DNA of 64,000 nt from Rhodoblastus sp963736175 (GTDB lineage Bacteria > Pseudomonadota > Alphaproteobacteria > Rhizobiales > Beijerinckiaceae), in assembly GCA_963736175.1 (NCBI GenBank), contig CAVTNU010000026.1, positions 1-64,000 on the forward strand. Direction: 5' to 3'. Under the pieces are notes generated by a model. It saw only the letters and a list, made by a program, of their open reading frames with translations. It was not told where the DNA came from and searched no databases. The translations under genes were made by a program, and so were the position numbers. Shown piece after piece: positions 35,355-45,762 of the stretch (the stretch's first letter is position 1; every line of letters starts with the position of its first letter).

Positions 35355-36107
35355 CTATTTGTAAACGCCGGCGATGCCGAGAAAGTCCTTGGCCGTCAGG
35401 CTGGCGCCGCCGACCAGCGCGCCGTTGACATTGGCGACGCTCATCAATTCCTTGGCGTTCGACGGCTTGACCGAGCCGCCGTAAAGAATGCGGACCTTGC
35501 CGCCCTGCCCCGGCAGCAGCTTTTCGAGTTCGGCGCGAATGAAGGCGTGGACCTCGGCGACGTCCGCGGCCGTCGGCGTCAGCCCGGTGCCGATCGCCCA
35601 GACCGGTTCATAGGCGACGACGAGGTTTTCTGCATTGGCGCCCAACGGAAGCGAGCCGCGCGTCTGGCCGCCGACAACGGCCAAAGTCTCGCCGGATTGG
35701 CGCTGATCCTTGGTTTCGCCGACGCAGACGATGGCGATCAGGCCGGCGCGCAGGGCGGCCTCCGCCTTGGCCTTGACGACTGCGTCGCCTTCACCGTGAT
35801 CGGCGCGACGCTCGGAATGGCCCACGATGACATAGGTCGCGCCCAGGTCTTTCAATTGTTCCGCGGCGACATCGCCGGTGTGGGCGCCGGACGCCTTGGC
35901 GTGGCAGTCCTGACCGCCGATCGCGATGCGCCCCTGCGCCGTCGCCACCGCCGCGTCGATCAAGGTGGCGGGCGGGCAAAGCGCCACCTCCGCCTGCCCC
36001 GCCGCGCCCGCCGCCGCCGCTTCGGCGATCATGGCGAGTTCTTTCAGCGCGTTTTTCAGGCCGTTCATCTTCCAATTGCCGGCGGCGAGCGGGCGGATCG
36101 TGGTCAT
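35355..36107 (-). CDS. tpiA: Triosephosphate isomerase
   Basis: Interconverts dihydroxyacetone phosphate and glyceraldehyde 3-phosphate. 250 residues, the standard length. Lys13 in GNWKMNG, His97 in VIVGHSERR and Glu167 in AYEPVWAIGTG form the active site; YGGSVKPSN binds phosphate. GAAGGACAGCCCG precedes ATG 36107; the longer upstream frame is not family-like. Divergent from ppiD. Confidence 0.97.
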   Translation of the reverse strand: MTTIRPLAAGNWKMNGLKNALKELAMIAEAAAAGAAGQAEVALCPPATLIDAAVATAQGRIAIGGQDCHAKASGAHTGDVAAEQLKDLGATYVIVGHSERRADHGEGDAVVKAKAEAALRAGLIAIVCVGETKDQRQSGETLAVVGGQTRGSLPLGANAENLVVAYEPVWAIGTGLTPTAADVAEVHAFIRAELEKLLPGQGGKVRILYGGSVKPSNAKELMSVANVNGALVGGASLTAKDFLGIAGVYK

Positions 36108-36275
36108 CGGGCTGTCCTTCATAATTGAGCGCTCCCCCGATAACAGAGCCGCAAAACTTTGCAACTGGGGCCTTTCGATGAGCTCTGTCGCCAAGAACGT
36201 TGCGCTTGAGCCTCGGCATTTCTATAGTCCGGCCGCTTCGCGCCGTTGTGGCGCCGATGAACAGAGATATTTTCC

Positions 36276-38183
36276 ATGCTGGACGGCCTGCGCGTAATGT
36301 CGAAAAACTGGCTGGGCCGGGCGTTGCTGGGCGCGTTCGCCGGCCTGATCATCGTCGGCTTTGGCATTTTCGGCATTCGCGACGTGTTTTTTGGGTTTCG
36401 CGCCAATCGTCTGGCCGTTGTCGGCGACGAAGAGATCGGCGTCGCCGAATATCGCAACGCCTACCAGACCGATTTACAACGCATGCAGCGCCAGACTCGT
36501 CGTCCCATCACCAACGAAGAAGCCCATGCGCGCGGCCTCGACGCGCAGGTCTTGGGACGCCTGATCGCCAATTCGGCGCTCGACCAGACCGCCGCCAAGC
36601 TGGGATTGGCGATGTCGGACGCCCAGGTGGCGAGCCTCATCGCGAAAGAACCGTCTTTCGCCGGCCCGAACGGCGCCTTCGATCAGAACCGTTTCAACGA
36701 GATATTGCGCGACAACGGCTACACCGAGCGCAGCTTCGTGCGCGAACAACGCGCCTTGGCGCTGCGCCAGGAGCTGACCGAAACGGTGGCCGGGGCCGTG
36801 CTCGCGCCGAACGTTCTGCTCGCCGCGCTTAACCGCTACAGCAAGGAGACGCGCAAGGCCGATTATTTCGTGCTGCCCGCGCCCGACGCCGACGCAGGGC
36901 CCGCGCCCGATGAAAAAGCCGTGGCCGAATTCTACGAATTGCGCAGCGATGCGTTCCGCGCGCCCGAATATCGCAAGTTGACCTTATTGACGCTCTCGCC
37001 CGCCGCTCTCGCCAAACCGGACGCCGTCGCCGACGCCGTCGCCCAGAAGCTTTATGACAAGGTCAAGGACGAGCGTTTCGGTGCGCCGGAAAAGCGCGCG
37101 ATCGAGCAGCTCGCCTTCGCAAGCGACGACGACGCCGCCAAGGCGAGCGCCAAGCTCAAAGCCGGCGCGCGGTTTGAGGACATCGCCGTCGATCCGCAAT
37201 GGCGCGCGACGCGCGCCGATCTGGGCGTCCACGCCAAATCGGAAATATTCGATCCGGCGGTCGCCCAGGCGGCGTTCGCTCTGCCGGCTGGCGGCGTATC
37301 GGAGCCTATCGAAGGCAAATTCCACCCGGTCATTCTGCGCGTCAACAAGATCGAAGCCGCCAGCACCAAGCCGTTCAGCGACGTCGCCGCCCAGCTGAAA
37401 ACCCAGATCGCCGAGAGCAATGCGCGCAATGACGCCCAGTCCTTGCATGACAAAATCGAGGATTTGCGCGCCAACGGCAAAACCCTGAGCGAAGCGGCGG
37501 CAGCGCTCGGTCTGACGGCGCAAACGGTCGAGGCCAGCGATCCGACCGGCCTCGACAAGACAGGCAAGCCCATCGCCGGCCTTGCCGGTTCGCCCGATCT
37601 CCTTAAGGCGATTTTCGCCTCCGACGTCGGGGTCGACAACGACGCCGTTTCTAGCCGCGACGGCGGCTATTCCTGGTTCGAGATCGGCGCTGTCGAGCCC
37701 TCGCACATGCGTAAACTCGACGAAGTGCGTCCCGAGGTGGAAAAAAGGCTGAAACTGGAGGACGCCCAACGCGCTCTCGCCGCCAAGGCCGCCGACCTCG
37801 TCAGGCAGCTGCAAAACGGCGCCACGCTCGAAAGCCTGGCCAAGGCGCAAGGCGATCTTGCGATCAAACACGCCGAGAACGTGCGCCGCAATGGCGGCGC
37901 CGGTCTGAGCAACGCCGCCGTGGCGCAGATATTCGGCGTCGCGGTCGATAACGCCGGCGCGGCGCTGGGCGATAACGGCTCGCGAATCGTCTTCAAGGTG
38001 ATCGAGGCGAGCGTTCCGCCGCTCGACGTCAAGGCGAGCGACATTGTCGCCGCCATGCCGCAAATCAAACAGTCGATCGCCGAAGAGATGTTGAGCCAAT
38101 ATATTATCAAGGCCCAGGACGATCTCGGCGTCACGATCAATCGAGCGGCTTTGCGCGCCGCCACAGGCGCGGACGAACAATGA
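36276..38183 (+). CDS. ppiD: PpiD-type membrane-anchored peptidyl-prolyl isomerase
   Basis: Periplasmic folding factor tethered to the inner membrane. 635 residues. One N-terminal membrane helix (about 14-38, LGRALLGAFAGLIIVGFGIFGI) after MLDGLRVMSKNW, a SurA_N-like helical domain (about 45-190), a parvulin-like rotamase region around 240-360 with weak conservation, and a long helical C-terminus. Its stop overlaps the trpE start (ATGA), coupling the two. Conserved neighbour of tpiA and trpE in Hyphomicrobiales. Confidence 0.9.
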   Translation: MLDGLRVMSKNWLGRALLGAFAGLIIVGFGIFGIRDVFFGFRANRLAVVGDEEIGVAEYRNAYQTDLQRMQRQTRRPITNEEAHARGLDAQVLGRLIANSALDQTAAKLGLAMSDAQVASLIAKEPSFAGPNGAFDQNRFNEILRDNGYTERSFVREQRALALRQELTETVAGAVLAPNVLLAALNRYSKETRKADYFVLPAPDADAGPAPDEKAVAEFYELRSDAFRAPEYRKLTLLTLSPAALAKPDAVADAVAQKLYDKVKDERFGAPEKRAIEQLAFASDDDAAKASAKLKAGARFEDIAVDPQWRATRADLGVHAKSEIFDPAVAQAAFALPAGGVSEPIEGKFHPVILRVNKIEAASTKPFSDVAAQLKTQIAESNARNDAQSLHDKIEDLRANGKTLSEAAAALGLTAQTVEASDPTGLDKTGKPIAGLAGSPDLLKAIFASDVGVDNDAVSSRDGGYSWFEIGAVEPSHMRKLDEVRPEVEKRLKLEDAQRALAAKAADLVRQLQNGATLESLAKAQGDLAIKHAENVRRNGGAGLSNAAVAQIFGVAVDNAGAALGDNGSRIVFKVIEASVPPLDVKASDIVAAMPQIKQSIAEEMLSQYIIKAQDDLGVTINRAALRAATGADEQ

Positions 38184-39700
38184 TCGCCTCTCCCGATTTC
38201 GACGCCTTCGCCGCCGATTATGATCAGGGCCGCCCTTGCCTCGTCAGCGCCCTTCAGGTGGGCGATCTGGAAACGCCGGTTTCAGCCTTTCTGAAACTTT
38301 CGCAAGGTCGAAAAGGTAATATTTTTCTATTGGAATCGGTGGAAGGCGGCGCCGCGCGCGGCCGTTATTCAATGATCGGCCTTGATCCCGATGCGATTTT
38401 TCGCGTGCGCGGCCGCCTGACGGAAATCAACCGGAACGCGCGCCGCGACCTGAACGCCTACGAAACGAGCCGGGAAAAGCCGTTGATCGCCTTGCGGGCC
38501 TTTCTGACGGAATCGGCTATTCCCGGCCGCCCGGACCTGCCGCCGATGGCGGCCGGCGTGTTCGGTTATCTGGGCTACGACATGGTGCGGGAGATGGAGC
38601 GGCTCGAACTGGCCAAACCCGATGCGATCGGCACGCCCGACGCCATGCTGATCCGTCCGACGGCGATGGTGGTGTTCGATACCGTCAAAGACGAGATCAG
38701 CATCGTCACGCCCGTACGTCCGGCCGCCGGCGTCAACGCGAAAGCCGCCTATGAAAGCGCGTTGGCGCGCCTTGATGCGGTTTGCGAGGTGCTTGACGGA
38801 CCGTTGACGCATCAAACGCCCGGCGTTGATCCGCATCTTCGCGCCGTCGCGCCCGTTTCCAACACCAGCGAGGGACGCTTCAAGGAAATCGTCGAACGCG
38901 CCAAGGATTACATCAAGGCCGGCGACATTTTTCAGGTCGTTCTTTCGCAGCGGTTCACCGCGCCGTTCGATCTGCCCGCTTTCGCGCTCTATCGCGCGTT
39001 GCGCCGGGTCAATCCGGCCCCCTATCTGAGCTTTCTTGATTTCGGCGACTTTCAGATCGTCTGCTCCAGTCCGGAAATTCTGGTGCGCGCGCGCGAAGGC
39101 AAAGTGACGATCCGCCCCATCGCCGGCACCAGATGGCGCGGCAAGACGGCGCAGGAAGACGAAAACCTGGCGCGAGAACTCCTCGCCGACGAAAAGGAGC
39201 GCGCCGAACACCTGATGCTGCTCGACCTCGGCCGCAACGATGTGGGCCGCGTCGCCGAAATCGGCACAGTGAAAGTCACCGAAAAATTCGCGGTCGAGCG
39301 CTACAGCCACGTCATGCACATCGTGTCCAACGTCGAAGGCAAGCTCGATCCGCGCCATGACGTCATCGACGCGCTATGCGCCGGCTTTCCCGCCGGCACC
39401 GTGTCGGGCGCGCCGAAAGTGCGGGCGATGGAGATCATCGACGAGCTGGAAACCGACAAGCGCGGCATTTACGGCGGCTGTATCGGCTATTTCGGCGCTT
39501 CCGGCGAAATGGACACCTGCATCGTTCTGCGCACCTCCGTCGTCAAGGACGGCAAGATGCACGTGCAGGCCGGCGCGGGCATTGTCCACGATTCAAACGC
39601 CGACGCGGAACAGAACGAGTGCGTCAACAAGGCCAAAGCGCTGTTCCGCGCGGCGGAAGAGGCCGTGCGTTTCGCCGCGTCCGCCAAACGCGGGCAGTAA
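38180..39700 (+). CDS. trpE: Anthranilate synthase component I
   Basis: Makes anthranilate from chorismate and ammonia supplied by TrpG, the first step of tryptophan synthesis. 506 residues. N-terminal LLESVEGGAARGRYSMIG is the feedback-inhibition region. The chorismate-binding domain shows PYLSFLDFGDFQIVCSSPE, IAGTRWRGKT, AGFPAGTVSGAPKVRAMEII and QAGAGIVHDSNADAEQNEC. Overlaps ppiD by four bases. No trpG or trpD is in the window, so the pathway is split. Confidence 0.96.
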   Translation: MIASPDFDAFAADYDQGRPCLVSALQVGDLETPVSAFLKLSQGRKGNIFLLESVEGGAARGRYSMIGLDPDAIFRVRGRLTEINRNARRDLNAYETSREKPLIALRAFLTESAIPGRPDLPPMAAGVFGYLGYDMVREMERLELAKPDAIGTPDAMLIRPTAMVVFDTVKDEISIVTPVRPAAGVNAKAAYESALARLDAVCEVLDGPLTHQTPGVDPHLRAVAPVSNTSEGRFKEIVERAKDYIKAGDIFQVVLSQRFTAPFDLPAFALYRALRRVNPAPYLSFLDFGDFQIVCSSPEILVRAREGKVTIRPIAGTRWRGKTAQEDENLARELLADEKERAEHLMLLDLGRNDVGRVAEIGTVKVTEKFAVERYSHVMHIVSNVEGKLDPRHDVIDALCAGFPAGTVSGAPKVRAMEIIDELETDKRGIYGGCIGYFGASGEMDTCIVLRTSVVKDGKMHVQAGAGIVHDSNADAEQNECVNKAKALFRAAEEAVRFAASAKRGQ

Positions 39701-39796
39701 GGCGGCGTCCGTCGCGTTTTCACAAAACCGGAGCCCCTCGCATTTCCTGTCGATTGCGAGCGATCAGGGTCCGGCGACAAGAGATCGGTTGATCCT

Positions 39797-41587
39797 GTGA
39801 CTTTATTCAACGCTAGGCCAATGCTGGCGCGCGCTCTGACCGAGCGCCAATATACGCAGCCAACGCCCGTGCAATCCGCCGTCCTGCGTCAGGACGCGCA
39901 AGGCCGCGACATTCTCGTCTCGGCGCAGACCGGTTCGGGCAAGACCGTCGCCTACGGATTGGCGATAGCCGACGACCTGTTCGGCGTCGACGAGGCGCTG
40001 CCCGCCGCAGGGGCGCCGCTGGCGCTCGTCATCGCCCCGACGCGCGAACTGGCGCTGCAGGTCGCGCGCGAACTGGAGTGGTTGTACGCCTACGCTGGCG
40101 CGCGCATCGCCACCTGCGTCGGCGGCATGGACCCGCGCGCCGAACGGCGTCGCCTGGCCGATGGCGCCCACATCGTCGTCGGCACGCCCGGGCGCCTGCG
40201 CGATCAGATCGAACGCGGCGGCCTCAAAGCCGCGAGCCTTTCCGCCATCATCCTCGATGAGGCTGACGAAATGCTCGATATGGGCTTTCGCGAAGATCTC
40301 GAATTCATTCTTGACGCGGCGTCGGCCGAGCGGCGCATCCTGCTGTTCTCCGCAACTATGCCGAAGGCCATTGAAACATTGGCCCGGCGCTACCAGCGCG
40401 CCGCCGTGCGCATCGAGGTCTCCGGCGAAGCAGCCGGCCACGCCGACATCGAATACCGCGCCGTCCGCATCGATCCGCGCGAGTGCGAACATGTCGTGGT
40501 CAATCTGCTGCGTTTCTATGAGGCGCAGACCGCCATCGTCTTCTGCAATACCCGCGAGAGCGTGCGTCATCTGCACGCGACCCTGGTCGAACGCGGTTTT
40601 TCCGCCACGCTTTTGTCCGGCGAATTGAGCCAGCACGAGCGCAATCATTCGATGCAGGCGTTGCGCGACGGGCGCGCGCGGGTGTGCGTCGCCACCGACG
40701 TCGCGGCGCGCGGCATCGATCTGCCCAATCTCGGCCTCGTCATTCACGCCGATCTGCCGCACGACGCCGAAGCCTTGCAGCATCGTTCCGGACGCACCGG
40801 ACGCGCGGGCAAAAAGGGCGTCAGCGTCATCCTCGCCTCGCCGTCGCGCCGACGGCGCGCCGAACACATGCTGCAACAGGCCAATGTCGCCGCCGAATGG
40901 CGCGGCCCGCCGACCGCCGAAGACATCGCCGCGCTCGATCGACAAAGACTGCTGGCCGATCCGCTGCTGAGCGAAGCGCCGGCGCCGGAGGACATCGAAC
41001 TGGCCAAGGCGCTGCTCGAAGGCCGCGCGCCTGAAGAAATCGCCGCCGCCCTCGCCAAGGTTCTGCGCGCCCGCTTGCCGGCGACCGAGGACGTGAACGA
41101 TCCGGGCGAGTCTTCCGGCCGCCGTCGCGATGCGCGCGCGCCGGCGCCGGGCAGGGATTCGCCAATCGATTTCGGCCCTGGGCCGAGCCGCGGCGCGAAA
41201 GCGCATAAGGAGCCGATGCCTGGAGCCGTCTGGTTCCGTCTCGACATCGGCCGCGCCCGCAAGGCCGACCCGAAATGGCTACTGCCCATGCTCTGCCGCA
41301 AGGGCGGCGTGGCGCGCGAAGACATCGGCGCGATCCGCATTTTCGATCAGGACACGAAAGTCGAGATCGCCGGCCCGGCGGCGAAAGGCTTTTTGAAAAG
41401 CATGCGCCGTCCGGGCGGCGACAATATCGGCGTCGAACGCATCGGCGACGACGCCGGGCAAATCCCTGCCGCGCCGAAAAGGGACTTTGCGAAACCGAAA
41501 AAGGATTTCGCCAAGCCGAAATTCCAGGATCTGGCCGCCAACCCCGCGCCATTCAAGAAAAAAGCCAAGAAGCCGCCAAGGGACTGA
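39797..41587 (+). CDS. DEAD-box RNA helicase with DbpA-type C-terminal domain
   Basis: 596 residues. Q motif TPVQSAVL, Walker A SAQTGSGKT (42-50), PTRELALQV, DEAD box at 154-157 in IILDEADEML, SAT near 185, and HRSGRTGRAGKKG in the second RecA domain. After an Arg/Pro-rich linker, residues about 470-545 (GAVWFRLDIGRARKADPKW) form a DbpA/CsdA-type RNA-binding fold, then a basic tail with repeated KPKKDFAKP. Likely acts in ribosome assembly or cold RNA remodelling. The start is a GTG; an ATG eight codons later is the alternative. Confidence 0.92.
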   Translation: MTLFNARPMLARALTERQYTQPTPVQSAVLRQDAQGRDILVSAQTGSGKTVAYGLAIADDLFGVDEALPAAGAPLALVIAPTRELALQVARELEWLYAYAGARIATCVGGMDPRAERRRLADGAHIVVGTPGRLRDQIERGGLKAASLSAIILDEADEMLDMGFREDLEFILDAASAERRILLFSATMPKAIETLARRYQRAAVRIEVSGEAAGHADIEYRAVRIDPRECEHVVVNLLRFYEAQTAIVFCNTRESVRHLHATLVERGFSATLLSGELSQHERNHSMQALRDGRARVCVATDVAARGIDLPNLGLVIHADLPHDAEALQHRSGRTGRAGKKGVSVILASPSRRRRAEHMLQQANVAAEWRGPPTAEDIAALDRQRLLADPLLSEAPAPEDIELAKALLEGRAPEEIAAALAKVLRARLPATEDVNDPGESSGRRRDARAPAPGRDSPIDFGPGPSRGAKAHKEPMPGAVWFRLDIGRARKADPKWLLPMLCRKGGVAREDIGAIRIFDQDTKVEIAGPAAKGFLKSMRRPGGDNIGVERIGDDAGQIPAAPKRDFAKPKKDFAKPKFQDLAANPAPFKKKAKKPPRD

Positions 41588-41725
41588 TTTTTCGTCCGCA
41601 ACGCCCTCCGCCGCAAGAAAGATTGCGCTTCAGTCATTTGCGCAATAGGAATTGCCGGAAATCGCCCACCCTGAACTCGGCCGGCGCTCGTCGTCGCCCG
41701 AGCCGGACCTGTTAGAAGGATCGAC

Positions 41726-42721
41726 ATGACCGCAACCGCCGCCGTCGCCGCCGCAAAGCCCCAGACGGCCCGCCAGGAATGGACTTTGGCGCGGGCCAAG
41801 GCGCTTTACGCTCTGCCCTTCAACGATCTCCTGTTCGAGGCGCAGACCGCGCACCGCCGCCATTTCGACCCCAACAAGGTGCAGGTATCGCGCCTGTTGT
41901 CGATCAAGACCGGCGGTTGCGCCGAAGACTGCGGCTATTGCGGCCAGTCGGCGAAGACCGAGGACGGGGTGAAGGCTTCGAAACTGTTGGAGGTCGAGCG
42001 CGTCCTGAACGAGGCGAAAAAAGCCAAGGACGGCGGCGCCACCCGCTATTGCATGGGCGCGGCCTGGCGCAGCCCCAAGGACCGCGACATGGAAAGCGTG
42101 ATCGCCATGGTCGAAGGGGTCAAGGCGCTCGGCATGGAAACCTGCATGACGCTCGGCATGTTGACCAAGGATCAGGCGACGCGCCTGAAAGACGCCGGCC
42201 TCGACTATTACAATCACAATCTCGACACGTCCGAGCGTTTCTACCCCGAAATCATCTCGACCCGCACTTTCGCGGACCGGCTCGACACGTTGGAGCTGGT
42301 GCGCGAGGCCGGCATCAAACTTTGCGCCGGCGGTATTCTGGGCATGGGCGAGACCGTCGACGACCGGCTCGATATGCTCGTGACGCTGGCCAACATGCCG
42401 ACGCCGCCCGAGAGCGTGCCGATCAATCTGCTGATCCCCATTCCCGGCACCAAACTGGCGAACGCCGAGGCGGTCGATCCCTTCGATTTCGTGCGCGCCA
42501 TCGCGATGGCCCGCATCATGATGCCCGCCTCCCATGTCCGGCTTTCGGCCGGGCGTTCGGACATGTCGGACGAAATGCAGGCTCTGTGCTTTTTCGCCGG
42601 GGCCAATTCGATCTTCATCGGCGAAACCCTGCTCACCGCCGACAATCCGGGCGAGGATCACGACGCCGATTTGTTCCGCCGTCTCGGCGTTTCCGCTGAG
42701 GAACTGGAACTCTCACGATGA
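41726..42721 (+). CDS. bioB: Biotin synthase
   Basis: Radical SAM enzyme inserting sulfur into dethiobiotin. 331 residues. Cluster cysteines Cys65, Cys69 and Cys72 in GGCAEDCGYCGQSA, then YNHNLDTSERFY and the C-terminal NSIFIGETLLTADNPGEDHD. An AGAAGGA site precedes the ATG. First gene of a tightly overlapped bioBFDA operon: its stop overlaps the bioF start. Confidence 0.98.
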   Translation: MTATAAVAAAKPQTARQEWTLARAKALYALPFNDLLFEAQTAHRRHFDPNKVQVSRLLSIKTGGCAEDCGYCGQSAKTEDGVKASKLLEVERVLNEAKKAKDGGATRYCMGAAWRSPKDRDMESVIAMVEGVKALGMETCMTLGMLTKDQATRLKDAGLDYYNHNLDTSERFYPEIISTRTFADRLDTLELVREAGIKLCAGGILGMGETVDDRLDMLVTLANMPTPPESVPINLLIPIPGTKLANAEAVDPFDFVRAIAMARIMMPASHVRLSAGRSDMSDEMQALCFFAGANSIFIGETLLTADNPGEDHDADLFRRLGVSAEELELSR

Positions 42722-43851
42722 ACCGATCGCCTTTGGCGTTCTTCCAGGCCGATCTCGCGGAATTGGAACGCCAGGCGCGATTACGGAGTCTGGCGCCGCG
42801 CGACGGCGTCGACTTCGCCTCCAACGACTATCTGGGCCTCGCCAACTCGCCGCGCCTGGCGAAAGCCGTGGCGGCCGCCATCGAGCGCGGCGTTCCGGTC
42901 GGCTCCGGCGGCTCGCGTCTATTGCGCGGCAACCATAGCGAGCACGAGGCGCTTGAGGCGCAGGCCGCGCGCTTTTTCCGCGCGCAGGCCTGTCTTTATT
43001 TCGGCTCGGGATACAGCGCCAACGTCGCGCTGCTGTCGACCCTGCCGCAGCGCGGCGACCTTCTGGTCTACGACGAGTTGATACACGCCTCGTCGCACGA
43101 GGGACGAAGGCTCGGCCGCGCCGGCGCGCAAGCCGTCCGTCACGGCGATCCGCAGGCATTTTCCGACGCGATCCGAGCCTGGCGCCAGAGCGGCGGCAAG
43201 GGCGTCGTCTGGATGGCGGTCGAAAGCCTCTATTCGATGGACGGCGACCGCGCCCCGCTCGACGATCTGCTCGCCATAGCCGACGCCAATGATGGCGTGC
43301 TGATCATCGACGAAGCGCACGCGACCGGCGTGTTCGGCCGGCAAGGCCGCGGACTGGCCGACCGATTTGAAGGTCGCGACAACGTCATCACGCTGCACAC
43401 CTGCGGCAAAGCGCTCGGCGCCTCCGGCGCGCTGGCGCTCGGCGCCAGGACCTATATCGATTTCCTCGTCAATCGCGCCCGCCCGTTCATATTCGCCACC
43501 GCGCCCTCGCCGCTGATGGCGGCGGCGGTCGCCGAAAGCTTGAACATCCTCGCCGAGGAGCCGGAGCGGCGCAGCGCCCTTGCCGCCCGGATCGAAACCG
43601 CCGAGCGCGGTCTGGCGCGTTTCGGCTTGCCCGCCAGCGACTCGCAGATCATTCCGGTCATCCTCGGCTCCGTCGAGCGGACCATGGCGGTCGCCGCAAG
43701 GCTGCGCGAGGCCGGCTTCGATTGTCGGCCGATCCGGCCGCCGACCGTGCCCGAAGGCGCCTCGCGTCTGCGCGTCTCGCTGACTCTGAATGTCGACATC
43801 GCCGACGTCGAGGCGCTGACCTCGGCCATCGGCGGCGCCTTGGCCGCCTGA
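42718..43851 (+). CDS. bioF: 8-amino-7-oxononanoate synthase
   Basis: PLP enzyme condensing pimeloyl-ACP or -CoA with L-alanine. 377 residues. PLP lysine Lys231 in HTCGKALGASGA, Asp199 in IIDEAHATGVFG, GSGGSRLLRGNHSEH near the N-terminus. Starts within the bioB stop (ATGA) and is followed after three bases by bioD. Confidence 0.97.
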   Translation: MNRSPLAFFQADLAELERQARLRSLAPRDGVDFASNDYLGLANSPRLAKAVAAAIERGVPVGSGGSRLLRGNHSEHEALEAQAARFFRAQACLYFGSGYSANVALLSTLPQRGDLLVYDELIHASSHEGRRLGRAGAQAVRHGDPQAFSDAIRAWRQSGGKGVVWMAVESLYSMDGDRAPLDDLLAIADANDGVLIIDEAHATGVFGRQGRGLADRFEGRDNVITLHTCGKALGASGALALGARTYIDFLVNRARPFIFATAPSPLMAAAVAESLNILAEEPERRSALAARIETAERGLARFGLPASDSQIIPVILGSVERTMAVAARLREAGFDCRPIRPPTVPEGASRLRVSLTLNVDIADVEALTSAIGGALAA

Positions 43852-43854
43852 GCG

Positions 43855-44487
43855 ATGGCGGCGCAGCGCCTTATCGTCGTTGGAACCGACACCGGCGTCG
43901 GCAAGACCGTTTTCGCCGCCGCCCTGAGCGACGCGCTCGACGCGTATTACTGGAAGCCGGTGCAGTCGGGCCTGGACGAGGAAACCGACAGCCAATGCGT
44001 GGCGCGCCTCGCTCCCGCCGTCGCGGACAAAATCCTGCCTGAAGCCTATCGGCTGCATGCGCCGCTCTCCCCCCATCTATCGGCCGAACGCGACGGAGTG
44101 ACGATTGATCCGCAAAGACTCGACCCGCGCGCCCTGCCCGCCCCGCTGGTCGTCGAGGCGGCGGGCGGCCTGCTCGCGCCCTTGACGCGCCAGCTTTTGA
44201 CCATCGACCTGATCGCCCGCTGGAGCCTTCCCGTTGTCCTTTGTTCGCGCACTGCGCTTGGCGCGATCAATCACGCCCTGTTGAGCGTCGAAGCCTTGCG
44301 GGCGCGCCGGATCGCGTTGCTCGGCATAGCCTTCATCGGCGATGACAGACCGGACACGATGAAGACCATCGCCGACTTTTCCGGCGCGAAAGGCCTTGGC
44401 CGGCTTCCCATGTTGAATCCGTTGACGCCCGATAATCTGGCTTCCGCTTTCGCCGAAAATTTCCGTCCGGAGGATTTTTCGTCATGA
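43855..44487 (+). CDS. bioD: Dethiobiotin synthetase
   Basis: Closes the ureido ring of dethiobiotin using ATP and CO2. 210 residues. P-loop GTDTGVGKT at 10-18, KPVQSGL, and VVEAAGGLLAPL, where the usual VEGAGG has Ala in place of the first Gly. ATG is three bases after bioF and the stop overlaps the bioA start. Confidence 0.96.
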   Translation: MAAQRLIVVGTDTGVGKTVFAAALSDALDAYYWKPVQSGLDEETDSQCVARLAPAVADKILPEAYRLHAPLSPHLSAERDGVTIDPQRLDPRALPAPLVVEAAGGLLAPLTRQLLTIDLIARWSLPVVLCSRTALGAINHALLSVEALRARRIALLGIAFIGDDRPDTMKTIADFSGAKGLGRLPMLNPLTPDNLASAFAENFRPEDFSS

Positions 44488-45740
44488 GCCGCTCAGCCGT
44501 CTGGCGCCCGTTCACGCAGCACGCCGTCGAACCCGAGCCGCTGCTGATCGCGCGTAGCGAGGGAGCGTTTTTTGAAACCGCGGCGGGACGCAAAATTTTC
44601 GACGGTATTTCGTCATGGTGGGTGACGACGCACGGCCACCGCCATCCCGCCATCATGCAAGCGATCCGCACGGCGAGCGAACAGCTCGATCAAATCATCT
44701 TCGCCGGATTGACGCACGAGCCGGCTGAGCGGCTCGCGCAAAAACTGACCGCTCTCGCGCCGCCCGGCCTCGATTATGTGTTTTATTCCGATTCCGGTTC
44801 GACCAGCGTCGAGGTCGCGCTGAAAATGGCGCTCGGCTATTTCGTCCATCGCGGCGAAAAACGCACGAAAATCATCGTCATGCAGCACTCCTATCATGGC
44901 GACACGATCGGCGCGATGAGCGTGGGCGAACGCGGCGTGTTCAACGCCCCTTACGATCCGCTGTTGTTCGCGGTCGAAACCATTCCATTCCCGACGGCCG
45001 GCGCCGAACAGGCCACGCTGGACGCGCTGGAGCGGGCCTTGGCCGACAAGAGCGCCGCCGCCTTGATCGTCGAACCGCTGATTTTGGGCGCCGGCGGCAT
45101 GAAAATCTATGCGCCGAAAATCCTCGCGAGGATGCGCGAAATGGTCGCCGCGTCAGGCGCGTTGTTCATCGCCGACGAGGTGATGACCGGCTGGGGCCGC
45201 ACGGGAACGCTGTTCGCCTGCGAACAGGCGGGCGTCAGCCCCGATATTCTATGCACGTCGAAAGGCTTGACCGGCGGCGCCGTTCCGCTCGCCGCGACGT
45301 TGGCGAAAGCGGAAATCTTCGACGCGCATTATTCGCTGGACCGCTCGCGCGCCTTTTTCCACTCCAGCTCCTATACGGCCAATCCGATCGCCTGCGCGGC
45401 CGGCCTCGCCAATGTCGGAGTGTGGGAAAATGAACCGGCGCGCGAGCAAGTCGCCGCGCTCTGCGCCCTGCAGGAAGCGGGGCTCAAGACGCTCGAAGGC
45501 GACGCGCGTTTTGAAAATCACCGCCGCTGTGGCACGATCGCGGCGCTCGATCTCAAGGTCGAAGGCGCCGGCTACCTGGCCGAGGCCGGCCTTAAATTGC
45601 GGGCGTTTTTCCTTGAGCGCGACCTGTTCTTGCGGCCGTTGGGCAATACGATCTACGTCATGCCGCCCTATTGCGCGACGGGCGCCGATCTCGATCGCGT
45701 CTACAAAGCCATTGCCGAAGCGCCGGAAGCGGCAGCCTGA
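44484..45740 (+). CDS. bioA: Adenosylmethionine-8-amino-7-oxononanoate aminotransferase
   Basis: Class III PLP aminotransferase using S-adenosylmethionine as amino donor to make 7,8-diaminopelargonate. 418 residues. N-terminal SRSAVWRPFTQH, WWVTTHGHRHP, Asp231 in IADEVMTGWGRTG and PLP lysine Lys260 in CTSKGLTGG are BioA-specific. Last gene of bioBFDA; no pimelate-forming gene (bioC, bioH, bioZ) is visible beside the operon. Confidence 0.97.
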   Translation: MSRSAVWRPFTQHAVEPEPLLIARSEGAFFETAAGRKIFDGISSWWVTTHGHRHPAIMQAIRTASEQLDQIIFAGLTHEPAERLAQKLTALAPPGLDYVFYSDSGSTSVEVALKMALGYFVHRGEKRTKIIVMQHSYHGDTIGAMSVGERGVFNAPYDPLLFAVETIPFPTAGAEQATLDALERALADKSAAALIVEPLILGAGGMKIYAPKILARMREMVAASGALFIADEVMTGWGRTGTLFACEQAGVSPDILCTSKGLTGGAVPLAATLAKAEIFDAHYSLDRSRAFFHSSSYTANPIACAAGLANVGVWENEPAREQVAALCALQEAGLKTLEGDARFENHRRCGTIAALDLKVEGAGYLAEAGLKLRAFFLERDLFLRPLGNTIYVMPPYCATGADLDRVYKAIAEAPEAAA

Positions 45741-45762
45741 CGCCCGGACTGCGACGCGCATG